Positions 1 to 5,768 of a stretch of DNA of 13,453 bases are shown piece by piece. Under the pieces are notes generated by a model. That model ran no database searches, was not told the origin of the DNA, and saw nothing but the letters and a program-made list of their open reading frames with translations. The position numbers and the translations under genes are program-made. This stretch comes from UBA4655 sp964585575 (GTDB lineage: Bacteria > Planctomycetota > Planctomycetia > Pirellulales > UBA1268). Within the stretch, counting starts at the first letter, position 1. Each line of letters opens with the position of its first letter. The stretch spans positions 1-13,453 of the forward strand of contig CAZPEM010000093.1 of the NCBI GenBank assembly GCA_964585575.1. The letters are read 5' to 3'.

Positions 1-1374
1 CTAGCGATCCGCAGCCGGGGACGTGGATGAGGGGATCCCCGCGACCGCTGCCAGTTCACGGTCGATGGCCTCCGCCATGAGCAACAACGCTCGCGAGGAC
101 CATCGCTTCTGACCCGTCGGTTCCGTGTTCGAGCCGAAGCATGCCACGATCGTCCCGTGCCCGGGATGCACCCACAGCATCTGCCCCGAGTGGCCCTGGT
201 GAACGATTGCGCCATCCTTGGAATACGAATGGTTTCGGTAGCGGTAGTCACGCATGATGAGCAGGCCCTTGCCGGAGGTATTTTCCTGGAGCCATGCTTC
301 GGCGAAGACCCGCGTGCCGTCGGCCGCCACGCCGCGGTTGGCCCAGATCGTGCCGTAGCGGGCCAGGTCGCGGAGCGTCGAGCACAGTCCTCCGCCGGCG
401 AAGGCCACGCCGTGGCGATCGACGCTGACCGCGGCGTCGGCCACGGCGCCGATGTGCCGCCAGATGCTCTCCTCGAAGTATTGCGGCAGCGGCCGGCCGC
501 TCTGCTTTTCGATGATCCATGCCAGCGCCTGGCTGTTGGACGACGTGTACCGCACCTTCTGCGCCGCCTCGTCGGTGGGCCGCGGCCGCCGCTCGATGGC
601 GAGCATCAGCTGCTTCACGCCGCCCGGCCACTGGCCGTCGTCGGTGAACCAGCCGATCGCCCGTCCCCACTTCCAGAACGGCGCCCCCGGGGCGGTGTAG
701 TTGGCCTCGTTCATGTCCACGTCGGCGTCCATGTCGGCCACCTCCTGCACGGTGAAGCTCCCGTAGCCCTTGCCCGTCAGTTCCGGCACGTAGTCCTCCA
801 CCTTCCGGGTGAGGTCGAGTTTGCCCTCCATCACGAGCTTGCCCATCAGCATGTTCAGTGCCGACTTTGAGATGCTCATCCAGTGGTGCCGCTGGGCGGG
901 GTCCATGCCGGGGTAGTCCTCGAAGACGATCTTGCCGTGCCGGACGACGATGATGCCCTGGCCGTTGCAGAGATCGAACACCTGCCGGGCCGCCAGCGGC
1001 ACGTCGCGGTGCGGAAAGGTCTCGTCGGGGATCGTGACCTGCGTCCGCTCGAGCAGGTCCGGCCGGCGGTCACTGCCGAACATCCACACCGGACCGGCGC
1101 CGCGTCCGATCCCCGTGCACTCCACCACGCGGTCGAGGTGCAGCAGCGCGTAGATTCGCATCCAACCGTCGTGAAACCAGGTATCGAGCGTCAGGCCGGC
1201 CGGCCTCTGCAGCATGCCGGCGGCATACCCGCCGGCGAACAGGCCTTCGCGTGGGGCCGTGCCGGGTTCGATTGCGTCCCACCGCAACGGCGGCGGAGAC
1301 TCCTGGGCCGATGCTGGCGCATCCGCGGCGGCGGCGACGGAAACCGCGAGCAGCAAAAGGCAGAGCGTCATCAT
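1..1374 (-). CDS. Secreted beta-lactamase-family serine hydrolase (class C / esterase-like)
   Basis: This 457-residue protein has a Sec-type signal peptide at about residues 1-17 (hydrophobic LCLLLLAVSVAAAA), so it is exported. The penicillin-binding-like fold is shown by the SxxK motif S167-I-S-K170, which supplies the nucleophilic serine and general-base lysine. A YxS motif follows at Y276-T-S278, then GGGLCSTLRDLARYG at 327-341, typical of this family, and a late HSGQ at 395-398 in place of the KTG box. Family members include class C beta-lactamases, esterases, D-aminopeptidases and 6-aminohexanoate-dimer hydrolases. The substrate cannot be read from sequence, and the YxS and GQ-type third box favour an esterase or amidase over a true beta-lactamase. 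Two adjacent ATGs (1374 and 1371) follow a GGAGG at 1384-1380. The second has the better spacing (8 against 5 bases). The stop TAG occupies the first three bases of the window, so the gene is complete. It is separated from the HDAC-like gene by 534 bases and is probably its own transcript. Confidence 0.9.
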   Translation of the reverse strand: MMTLCLLLLAVSVAAAADAPASAQESPPPLRWDAIEPGTAPREGLFAGGYAAGMLQRPAGLTLDTWFHDGWMRIYALLHLDRVVECTGIGRGAGPVWMFGSDRRPDLLERTQVTIPDETFPHRDVPLAARQVFDLCNGQGIIVVRHGKIVFEDYPGMDPAQRHHWMSISKSALNMLMGKLVMEGKLDLTRKVEDYVPELTGKGYGSFTVQEVADMDADVDMNEANYTAPGAPFWKWGRAIGWFTDDGQWPGGVKQLMLAIERRPRPTDEAAQKVRYTSSNSQALAWIIEKQSGRPLPQYFEESIWRHIGAVADAAVSVDRHGVAFAGGGLCSTLRDLARYGTIWANRGVAADGTRVFAEAWLQENTSGKGLLIMRDYRYRNHSYSKDGAIVHQGHSGQMLWVHPGHGTIVACFGSNTEPTGQKRWSSRALLLMAEAIDRELAAVAGIPSSTSPAADR

Positions 1375-1908
1375 GGAGACCTCCGGAATCGTGATGTATG
1401 CCGGGCGACGCGGGCTGCTCGTGGCCCAACGCCGTCAGGCGAGCGATTGTGCCATGGCCGCGACGCGGCTGCGATGGGGGGGGGCGGGGACGGTTTCGCC
1501 GGCAATCTCTCCGGGCTGGAATCCACTGAACAATCGGACGCGGCGACCTACGGCACCATCAAGCTGCTCACCGATGGCGACGGCGATGGCCGCATGGACA
1601 AGGCGACCGTGTTCGGCGACCGGCGGGTGAGCCGGGTTGGCAGGACGGCGTCCGCCTCGACGCACTGGACTGTCTTCGTGATGATGGAGCGGGAACCGCC
1701 GGCTCCGATGGTCTTCGGTTCGACGAACGCGGTCTCGCCGGCAGCCGCACACGCCGGTTCCCCGGGGTCAATCCTGTTCCTAAACCCGCATATCACCTGG
1801 CACAGGAAATCCAACCCGATCAGTCACCCCCGCCAGGTTTCCGACCGTCGTGATCTGACAGGCGTCGTCGCGTTCCATTTTGGGGACGAATTCCCTTCAA
1901 CCCCGCCG
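1375..1908. other. 534-base intergenic stretch with no intact gene
   Basis: This gap lies between the start of the serine hydrolase and the stop of the HDAC-like gene. It holds the Shine-Dalgarno of the hydrolase at its left edge, a run of nine G at 1476-1484, and a protein-like relic in plus frame 1 at about 1501-1626, listed separately. The remainder, about 1630-1908, is open in one or more frames but has no family motif I recognise on either strand. No tRNA, clear hairpin-plus-T-run terminator or insertion-sequence ends were seen. Confidence 0.7.
1501..1626 (+). pseudogene. Relic of a PVC-type membrane-bound dehydrogenase / heme-binding protein
   Basis: Plus frame 1 reads YGTIKLLTDGDGDGRMDKA followed by TVFGD over about 1549-1620. 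This matches the conserved segment of planctomycete PVC-type dehydrogenase or heme-binding CxxCH proteins, whose usual form is close to 'GRIKLLEDTDGDGRMDKATVFADGL'. The DGDGDGRMDKATVF core is intact. On both sides the likeness stops: the expected start of the protein is missing upstream, and the next conserved segment after the TVFADGL position is absent. The open frame that contains it runs antisense through the neighbouring hydrolase, so it is not a gene as it stands. The best reading is a short remnant of a gene that normally exceeds 700 residues. A chance match is unlikely given roughly 20 consecutive family-like residues, but the family call comes from memory of the motif, not from a search. 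Confidence 0.55.
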
Positions 1909-2856
1909 TCAGCCGTCCGTCGAGAGCGCGCGAACGTGGCTCGCGGCCGCCGAGGCCAGGCCGTCGAGGGCGTAGCCTCCCTCGAGCGACGAAACGAGCC
2001 GGCCGTCGGCATGTCTCTCGGCGATCTCCATCACGATCGACGTCAGTTCCGCAAAATCGTCGTCGGTGAGCCTGAATCCGCCGAGCGGGTCACCCTCCCG
2101 CGAATCGAAGCCGGCTGACACGAGCACGAGATCGGGGCGGAAGGCGTCGGCTGCCGGCATCAGCTTCTCCCGGAAGGCGGCGACGATCTCCTTTCGGCCG
2201 GCGCCGGCGGGAAACGGGCAGTTGATCGTGAAGCCCTCTCCCTCGCCGCGGCCGGTCTCGGTCGCGGGGCCGGTTCCCGGGTAGAGCGGATGCTGGTGCG
2301 TGTCGAAGAAGAGCACCGATGGATCCTCGTAGAAGATCTCCTGCGTGCCGTTGCCATGGTGGACATCCCAGTCGGCGACGAGCACCCGCTTCGCGCCGTG
2401 CACAACCTGCGCATGCCTCGCCGCGATCGCCACGTTGCCGAATACACAGAAGCCCATGCCCTTTCGCGGCGTGGCATGGTGGCCGGGGGGCCGCACGACG
2501 GCGAAGGCGTTCCGCACCTGCCCGGCGAAGACGGCATCCACCGCGGCCATCACGCCCCCGGCGGCGAGCCTCGCCACCGAAAGCGACTTCGGGGAGAGCG
2601 GCGTGTCACCGGTCGAAAGCCGACGCTCTCCGTCGGCGACATCCTCCGCCACGATTCGCAGGTAGTCGGCAGCGTGGCAACGGAGGATCGCCTCGTCTGG
2701 CGCGGCCGCGGGCTCGATCGTCTTCAACTTCGCCATCAGGCCGTCGGCCTCGAGCCGCCGCCGGATCGCCGCAACCCGCGCCGGCCGTTCGGGATGCCCC
2801 TCGCCGGTGAGGTGGTCGGCGTAGGCGTCGGCCACGACGATGCCGGTTGGCTTCAC
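1909..2856 (-). CDS. Histone deacetylase family protein (AcuC/HDAC-like amidohydrolase)
   Basis: This 315-residue cytoplasmic zinc amidohydrolase of the arginase/deacetylase fold probably removes acetyl or other acyl groups from protein lysines or polyamines. Motifs appear in family order: GEGHPERPARV at 18-28; RPPGHHA at 122-128 with the catalytic histidine pair H126/H127; GMGFCVFGNVA at 133-143; DWDVHHGNGT at 162-171 with zinc ligands D164 and H166; SAGFDSREGDPLGG at 247-260 with the third ligand D251; and LEGGY at 291-295 with the transition-state tyrosine Y295. Every catalytic residue expected from HDLP/HDAC8-type enzymes is present, and the length is normal for single-domain bacterial members. 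The start is GTG at 2856, supported by AAGGAG five bases upstream. It lies 72 bases downstream of sppA on the same strand and may be co-transcribed. The substrate is unknown; bacterial members include acetoin-utilisation AcuC and acetylpolyamine amidohydrolases. Confidence 0.93.
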   Translation of the reverse strand: MKPTGIVVADAYADHLTGEGHPERPARVAAIRRRLEADGLMAKLKTIEPAAAPDEAILRCHAADYLRIVAEDVADGERRLSTGDTPLSPKSLSVARLAAGGVMAAVDAVFAGQVRNAFAVVRPPGHHATPRKGMGFCVFGNVAIAARHAQVVHGAKRVLVADWDVHHGNGTQEIFYEDPSVLFFDTHQHPLYPGTGPATETGRGEGEGFTINCPFPAGAGRKEIVAAFREKLMPAADAFRPDLVLVSAGFDSREGDPLGGFRLTDDDFAELTSIVMEIAERHADGRLVSSLEGGYALDGLASAAASHVRALSTDG

Positions 2857-2861
2857 GACCG

Positions 2862-2867
2862 CTCCTT
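2862..2867 (-). promoter_or_regulatory. Shine-Dalgarno site fixing the GTG start of the HDAC-like gene
   Basis: On the minus strand AAGGAG ends five bases before the GTG at 2856. It supports this non-ATG codon as the true start, and the conserved N-terminal GEGHPERP segment follows at the usual distance for the family. Confidence 0.6.
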
Positions 2868-2928
2868 CTGGAAACGAACGAAGACGTCGCGGGGCCGAAC
2901 GCGGTTGCGCTACCAGTGCCGCCCTCCG

Positions 2929-4725
2929 CTACCAAGTTTGAACGTAGGCCGGCAGCATGGCGAGCGGACGGCCGGAGGAGAGAATCATCAAGGCGTCGGC
3001 ATGCGGCAGGATCGCCTCCACGACGGCGGGATCGAGCCGCAGCATCGCCGCGAGCGGCTCCGCCGTGCGGGTCATGCCGAAGAGATCCTCGAAGATTCCC
3101 TTCGGCTCGGGCAGAAGCATTCGGTCGAACGCCTCGTCCTTGCCGATGCCGGCGAGGTCCCTCGCCTCGTCGATTGCATCTTCGAGCGTGCCGAGTCGGT
3201 CCACGAGCCCCGCCTCGCGGGCCATGCGGCCGGTGTAGACCCGTCCTTCGGCCAGCTCCGGCATCTTCGCCGGATCGATCCGGCGGCCCTCGGCCACCTT
3301 CGTCGTGAAGAGCCGGTAGACGTCCTTCATCGTGCCGAGGAACGCCTGCCGCTCATGCTCGGCGAACGGCTTTTGCATCGACTTCCAGCCGGCGTTCCGC
3401 CCCCGGCTCACGACGTCGCTGCGGATGCCGAGCCGCTCGAGTGCGCCGCCCACGGCCACTTTTCCGCCGACGACGCCGATCGAGCCGGTGAGAGTGCCCG
3501 GGGCCGCGACGATCCGATCGGCGGCCACGGCGGCGTAGTAGCCTCCGCTGGCGGCCGTGTCGGAGAGGCTCGCGACGACCGGTTTCGCGGTCCGCTTCGC
3601 CTCGTGCCAGATCAGGTCGCTCACGAGCGCCGAGCCGCCGGGGGAATCGATCCTGAGCACGATCGCCTTCACCTTCTCGTCCTTGTCGGCGTTCCGCAGC
3701 GCCTCGATCACCCGGTCGGACCCGCCGGCAGGCACGAGCTCGCCGCCACCCTGCTCGCGGATCATCCCGTTCAGATGGATGACGGCGATCTTCTTCGAGG
3801 CTGAGCCTGAGCGGCCCTGCTTCGAACCCGCGAAGAGGTCCATGAGCTTCACGAGCCCGCCGAGGCCCGAGAAGTCGTCGTCGATCGACTGCTTGCCATA
3901 ATCGCGGATCACCTTCGGCGACGGCGTCTCGCCCGCCTCGTCTTTCCGCGCGAGCTTCGCCCGCTTCGCAAGGGCGACGATCGCCTCGTCCTCGTAGGCC
4001 ACCGCATCGACAAGACCAGCCTCCTTCGCGGCGTCGGCCGTGAAGACGCCCTGATCGATGAGCTCGCGGACCCGCGGACCGGGAAGCCTGCGATCCTCGG
4101 CGATCCGCTCGACGAGCTGCTCGAAGAGGTCGCCGACGAAGGCCTCGTACTGCTTCCGCAGCTGCGGGCTCATGCCGGACCGCGTGAGCGGCTCGCCGGC
4201 CCCCTTGAACTCGCCCACCTGCAGGATCTCCGCCTCGACGCCGAGCTTGTCGAGCATCTCCTTGAAGAAGGTCACCTCCGTCCGCACGCCCGTCAGCTCG
4301 AGCGTGGCCGCCGGCGACATCGTGATCGCGTCGGCCGCCGAGGCCAAGGAGTAGCGGACCGGATTCGCGTCGAGCAGGCACACCCCGACCGGCTTTCCCG
4401 CCGCCTTCACCCGGCCGATCGCGGCCCGGATCTCATCGACCCGCGCCCGGCCGAGCGAGGGTGCCTTCACGGACAGGAGCACCGCGGCCACCCGCTTGTC
4501 GCCCGCCGCCCTGTCGATTCGCTCCACGAGCCGATGGAGCCTCGGGGAAACGTCCGCGAGCACCCCCGCTTGCCCGACCCCTTCCGGAAGTGGTCCGTCG
4601 ATCGCGATCACGGCCACCGCCGCCGGCGGCGATTTCTGGGCCTGGGGTTCTTCCGCAGTCACGGCCGTGAAACCGGCCAGAACCACCGGAAAACCGAGCA
4701 CCATACCGAGACTTCCACGTCGCAT
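2929..4725 (-). CDS. sppA: Signal peptide peptidase SppA, 67K (double-domain) type
   Basis: This 598-residue serine protease of the S49 family degrades cleaved signal peptides and other membrane-derived peptides. The N-terminus (about residues 1-24) is a hydrophobic signal or anchor segment, placing the enzyme on the outer face of the cytoplasmic membrane. Two tandem ClpP-like domains are visible, about 35-260 and 310-540, the arrangement of E. coli SppA (618 residues). The catalytic lysine is K174 in VGEFKGAGEP (first domain) and the nucleophile is S393 in DTAASGGYYAA (second domain). These correspond to E. coli K209 and S409. RIDSPGGSA at 358-366 and TGSIGVVGGK at 413-422 are further family signatures. 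The ATG at 4725 has a strong GGAGG (4739-4735) at nine-base spacing. The gene diverges from lexA across 158 bases and is followed by the HDAC-like gene 72 bases on. Its upstream region contains the lexA promoter palindrome and a 15-base motif also found before the batA-like gene. Confidence 0.95.
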   Translation of the reverse strand: MRRGSLGMVLGFPVVLAGFTAVTAEEPQAQKSPPAAVAVIAIDGPLPEGVGQAGVLADVSPRLHRLVERIDRAAGDKRVAAVLLSVKAPSLGRARVDEIRAAIGRVKAAGKPVGVCLLDANPVRYSLASAADAITMSPAATLELTGVRTEVTFFKEMLDKLGVEAEILQVGEFKGAGEPLTRSGMSPQLRKQYEAFVGDLFEQLVERIAEDRRLPGPRVRELIDQGVFTADAAKEAGLVDAVAYEDEAIVALAKRAKLARKDEAGETPSPKVIRDYGKQSIDDDFSGLGGLVKLMDLFAGSKQGRSGSASKKIAVIHLNGMIREQGGGELVPAGGSDRVIEALRNADKDEKVKAIVLRIDSPGGSALVSDLIWHEAKRTAKPVVASLSDTAASGGYYAAVAADRIVAAPGTLTGSIGVVGGKVAVGGALERLGIRSDVVSRGRNAGWKSMQKPFAEHERQAFLGTMKDVYRLFTTKVAEGRRIDPAKMPELAEGRVYTGRMAREAGLVDRLGTLEDAIDEARDLAGIGKDEAFDRMLLPEPKGIFEDLFGMTRTAEPLAAMLRLDPAVVEAILPHADALMILSSGRPLAMLPAYVQTW

Positions 4726-4758
4726 GCCAGCGAGCCTCCGGAGAAGCGACCCCGACCA

Positions 4759-4773
4759 AAAATCGTTCGGGGC
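4759..4773 (-). promoter_or_regulatory. Shared upstream motif GCCCCGAACGATTTT, sppA copy
   Basis: On the minus strand GCCCCGAACGATTTT begins 34 bases from the sppA start. A copy with one change (GCCCCGAACGGTTTT) lies upstream of the batA-like gene at 13409-13423, in the same orientation relative to the gene. It contains GAACG, the outer half-arm of the palindrome over the lexA promoter. Its function is unknown. A regulator site is possible, and so is chance. Confidence 0.3.
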
Positions 4774-4776
4774 CTC

Positions 4777-4804
4777 TTGACTATGAACGACTGTATACTA
4801 AGAT
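4777..4804 (+). promoter_or_regulatory. Sigma70-type promoter of lexA
   Basis: TTGACT at 4777-4782 matches five of six bases of the -35 consensus. After a 16-base spacer, TAAGAT at 4799-4804 is a fair -10 box. Transcription would begin near 4811, giving a leader of about 70 bases before the ATG at 4884. The spacer and -10 are covered by a near-palindrome, as expected for a self-repressed regulator. Confidence 0.5.
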
Positions 4805-4814
4805 ACCGTCGTTC
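4785..4814. promoter_or_regulatory. 30-base near-palindrome over the lexA promoter, candidate LexA operator
   Basis: GAACGAC at 4785-4791 is perfectly inverted as GTCGTTC at 4808-4814. Inside these arms GTAT (4793-4796) pairs with ATAC (4803-4806), and the centre is TA. Overall 12 of 15 base pairs are symmetrical. The site spans the promoter spacer, the -10 box and the likely start point, where a repressor would block RNA polymerase. LexA normally represses its own gene, so this is the obvious candidate operator. The left half contains CTGTATA, resembling the E. coli half-site, but ACAG is not found at the matching place, and the outer GAAC/GTTC arms recall the Gram-positive box with a different spacing. 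The site starts 60 bases upstream of the sppA start, so the divergent gene could be repressed too. Confidence 0.5.
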
Positions 4815-4883
4815 AGGAAAACATCCCGTTCGACCATCACGCTCAAATAACCGTCCGCAGGAAGCACAGAAAGAAACATCATC

Positions 4884-5684
4884 ATGGCGACCAAATCCCC
4901 CCGTGCCAAGAGAACCCCCCAGCCGCGTGCCAAGAATGCCACCCCTTCCAAAGCCGCATCGGGAAGGGCCGGAACACTTCCAAAGGCAACGTCTCCCAAG
5001 AATGCTGCGTCCGCAAATTCCAAGAGTGCCGGTGGCAGCCTGAGTGAACTGCTCAGCGGCAAACCGCTGTCGCGAAACGGCGAGGAAGGGGAAGACGCCG
5101 GCCCGACCGAACGGCAGCTTGCGATCTACGAATTCATTCGCGACAAGATCCAGACCCGGGGCTACGGGCCGACGGTCCGGGAAATCGGAGCAGCCTTCAA
5201 AATCCGCTCCCCCAACGGCGTCGTCTGTCACCTCAAGGCCCTCGAGCGGAAGAACTACATCACCCGCGGCAAGAACATGTCGCGAGCGATCGAACTGGTC
5301 TCGGAGCCGGCCCATGTCAGGGGGCTGCCGATGGCCGGCTGGGTGGCAGCCGGCACCCTGCGAACCGCGGAAGAGCAGAAGGAACGGATCGACTTCGAGG
5401 ATCTCTTCAACCGCGACAATCATTTCGTGCTGAAGGTGATGGGCGATTCGATGATCGACGCCCAGATCTCCGACGGCGACTGGGTGGTTATCCGGAAGGC
5501 GCGATCGGCCCACTCCGGCGACATCGTGGTCGCCCAAACGGAGGATGGCGAAGCGACGCTCAAGCAGTGGTTTCCGGAGCGGGATCGCATCCGGCTGCAG
5601 CCGGCGAACGCATCGATGAAGCCGATTTACGTCAAGAACGCCCGGGTGCTCGGCGTGCTCGCCGGGGTCGTCCGAAAGACGTAG
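4884..5684 (+). CDS. lexA: LexA SOS repressor with a long basic N-terminal tail
   Basis: This 266-residue protein is the SOS-response repressor, a homodimer that binds operators of DNA-repair genes and cuts itself when RecA is activated by DNA damage. Residues 75-138 form the winged-helix DNA-binding domain (TERQLAIYEFIRD, GYGPTVREIG, SPNGVVCHLKALERK). The S24-type protease domain follows. The cleavage site is A156-G157 in GWVAAG, the nucleophile is S189 in MGDSM, and the catalytic lysine is K227 in ATLKQWF. LexA usually has about 200 residues and starts a few residues before TxRQ. Here about 73 extra residues precede it. The first 50 contain 11 Lys/Arg and no Asp/Glu, with SP/TP-basic repeats. 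No in-frame ATG, GTG or TTG occurs between 4884 and the domain, so the tail appears real. The Shine-Dalgarno is weak. The gene diverges from sppA and converges on the response regulator, and it is probably self-repressed through the palindrome upstream. Confidence 0.95.
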   Translation: MATKSPRAKRTPQPRAKNATPSKAASGRAGTLPKATSPKNAASANSKSAGGSLSELLSGKPLSRNGEEGEDAGPTERQLAIYEFIRDKIQTRGYGPTVREIGAAFKIRSPNGVVCHLKALERKNYITRGKNMSRAIELVSEPAHVRGLPMAGWVAAGTLRTAEEQKERIDFEDLFNRDNHFVLKVMGDSMIDAQISDGDWVVIRKARSAHSGDIVVAQTEDGEATLKQWFPERDRIRLQPANASMKPIYVKNARVLGVLAGVVRKT

Positions 5685-5686
5685 AC

Positions 5687-5729
5687 CCGCGAAGACGCGG
5701 CTTCACGACAACCGGTCATGCGGCACCGG
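5687..5729. terminator. Two short hairpins after lexA, weak terminator candidate
   Basis: CCGCG at 5687-5691 pairs with CGCGG at 5696-5700 around an AAGA loop, three bases after the lexA stop. CCGGT at 5712-5716 pairs with ACCGG at 5725-5729 around eight bases. Neither is followed by a T-run in either direction, so intrinsic termination is uncertain. The placement between two convergent genes is what supports the call. Confidence 0.25.
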
Positions 5730-5761
5730 CAGTAATCCAAAATCCGGCAGTAATGCAAAAT
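5726..5761. repeat. Tandem direct repeat, two 18-base units
   Basis: CCGGCAGTAATCCAAAAT at 5726-5743 is followed immediately by CCGGCAGTAATGCAAAAT at 5744-5761, with one base difference, and CCGG begins again at 5762. The pair is AT-richer than its surroundings and ends seven bases from the stop of the response-regulator gene. It could be a small local duplication or a remnant of a longer repeat. No transposon ends are seen. Confidence 0.7.
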
Positions 5762-5768
5762 CCGGATA

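Noticed and set aside
1476..1484. Run of nine G as a phase-variable tract
   Set aside because: It is not inside or at the promoter of an intact gene, so slippage would have no clear effect. It may also be a sequencing-sensitive spot.
1630..1855. Plus frame 3 translation (GVRLDALDCL...) as another relic, of a planctomycete cytochrome c domain
   Set aside because: The likeness is a few residues only, with no CxxCH motif and no alignment over a useful length.
883..2118. Plus-strand open frame of 411 codons covering the dehydrogenase-like block
   Set aside because: Most of it is antisense to the serine hydrolase and the HDAC-like gene. Only the short block near 1549-1620 looks like a protein family, so it is called a relic and not a gene.
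2290..3804. Plus-strand open frame of 504 codons opposite the HDAC-like gene and sppA
   Set aside because: It is an antisense shadow caused by GC-rich codons. It has arginine- and histidine-rich low-complexity sequence, no domain, and both minus-strand genes have complete catalytic motifs.
4750..4772. Inverted repeat CCCCGA/TCGGGG upstream of sppA as a terminator or riboswitch
   Set aside because: The six-base arms with an 11-base loop are weak and do not resemble a known riboswitch. The segment overlaps the motif shared with the batA region.
4777..4799. Pairing TTGACT with TATACT as the lexA promoter
   Set aside because: The spacer would be 11 bases, too short for a sigma70 promoter. TAAGAT gives a 16-base spacer.
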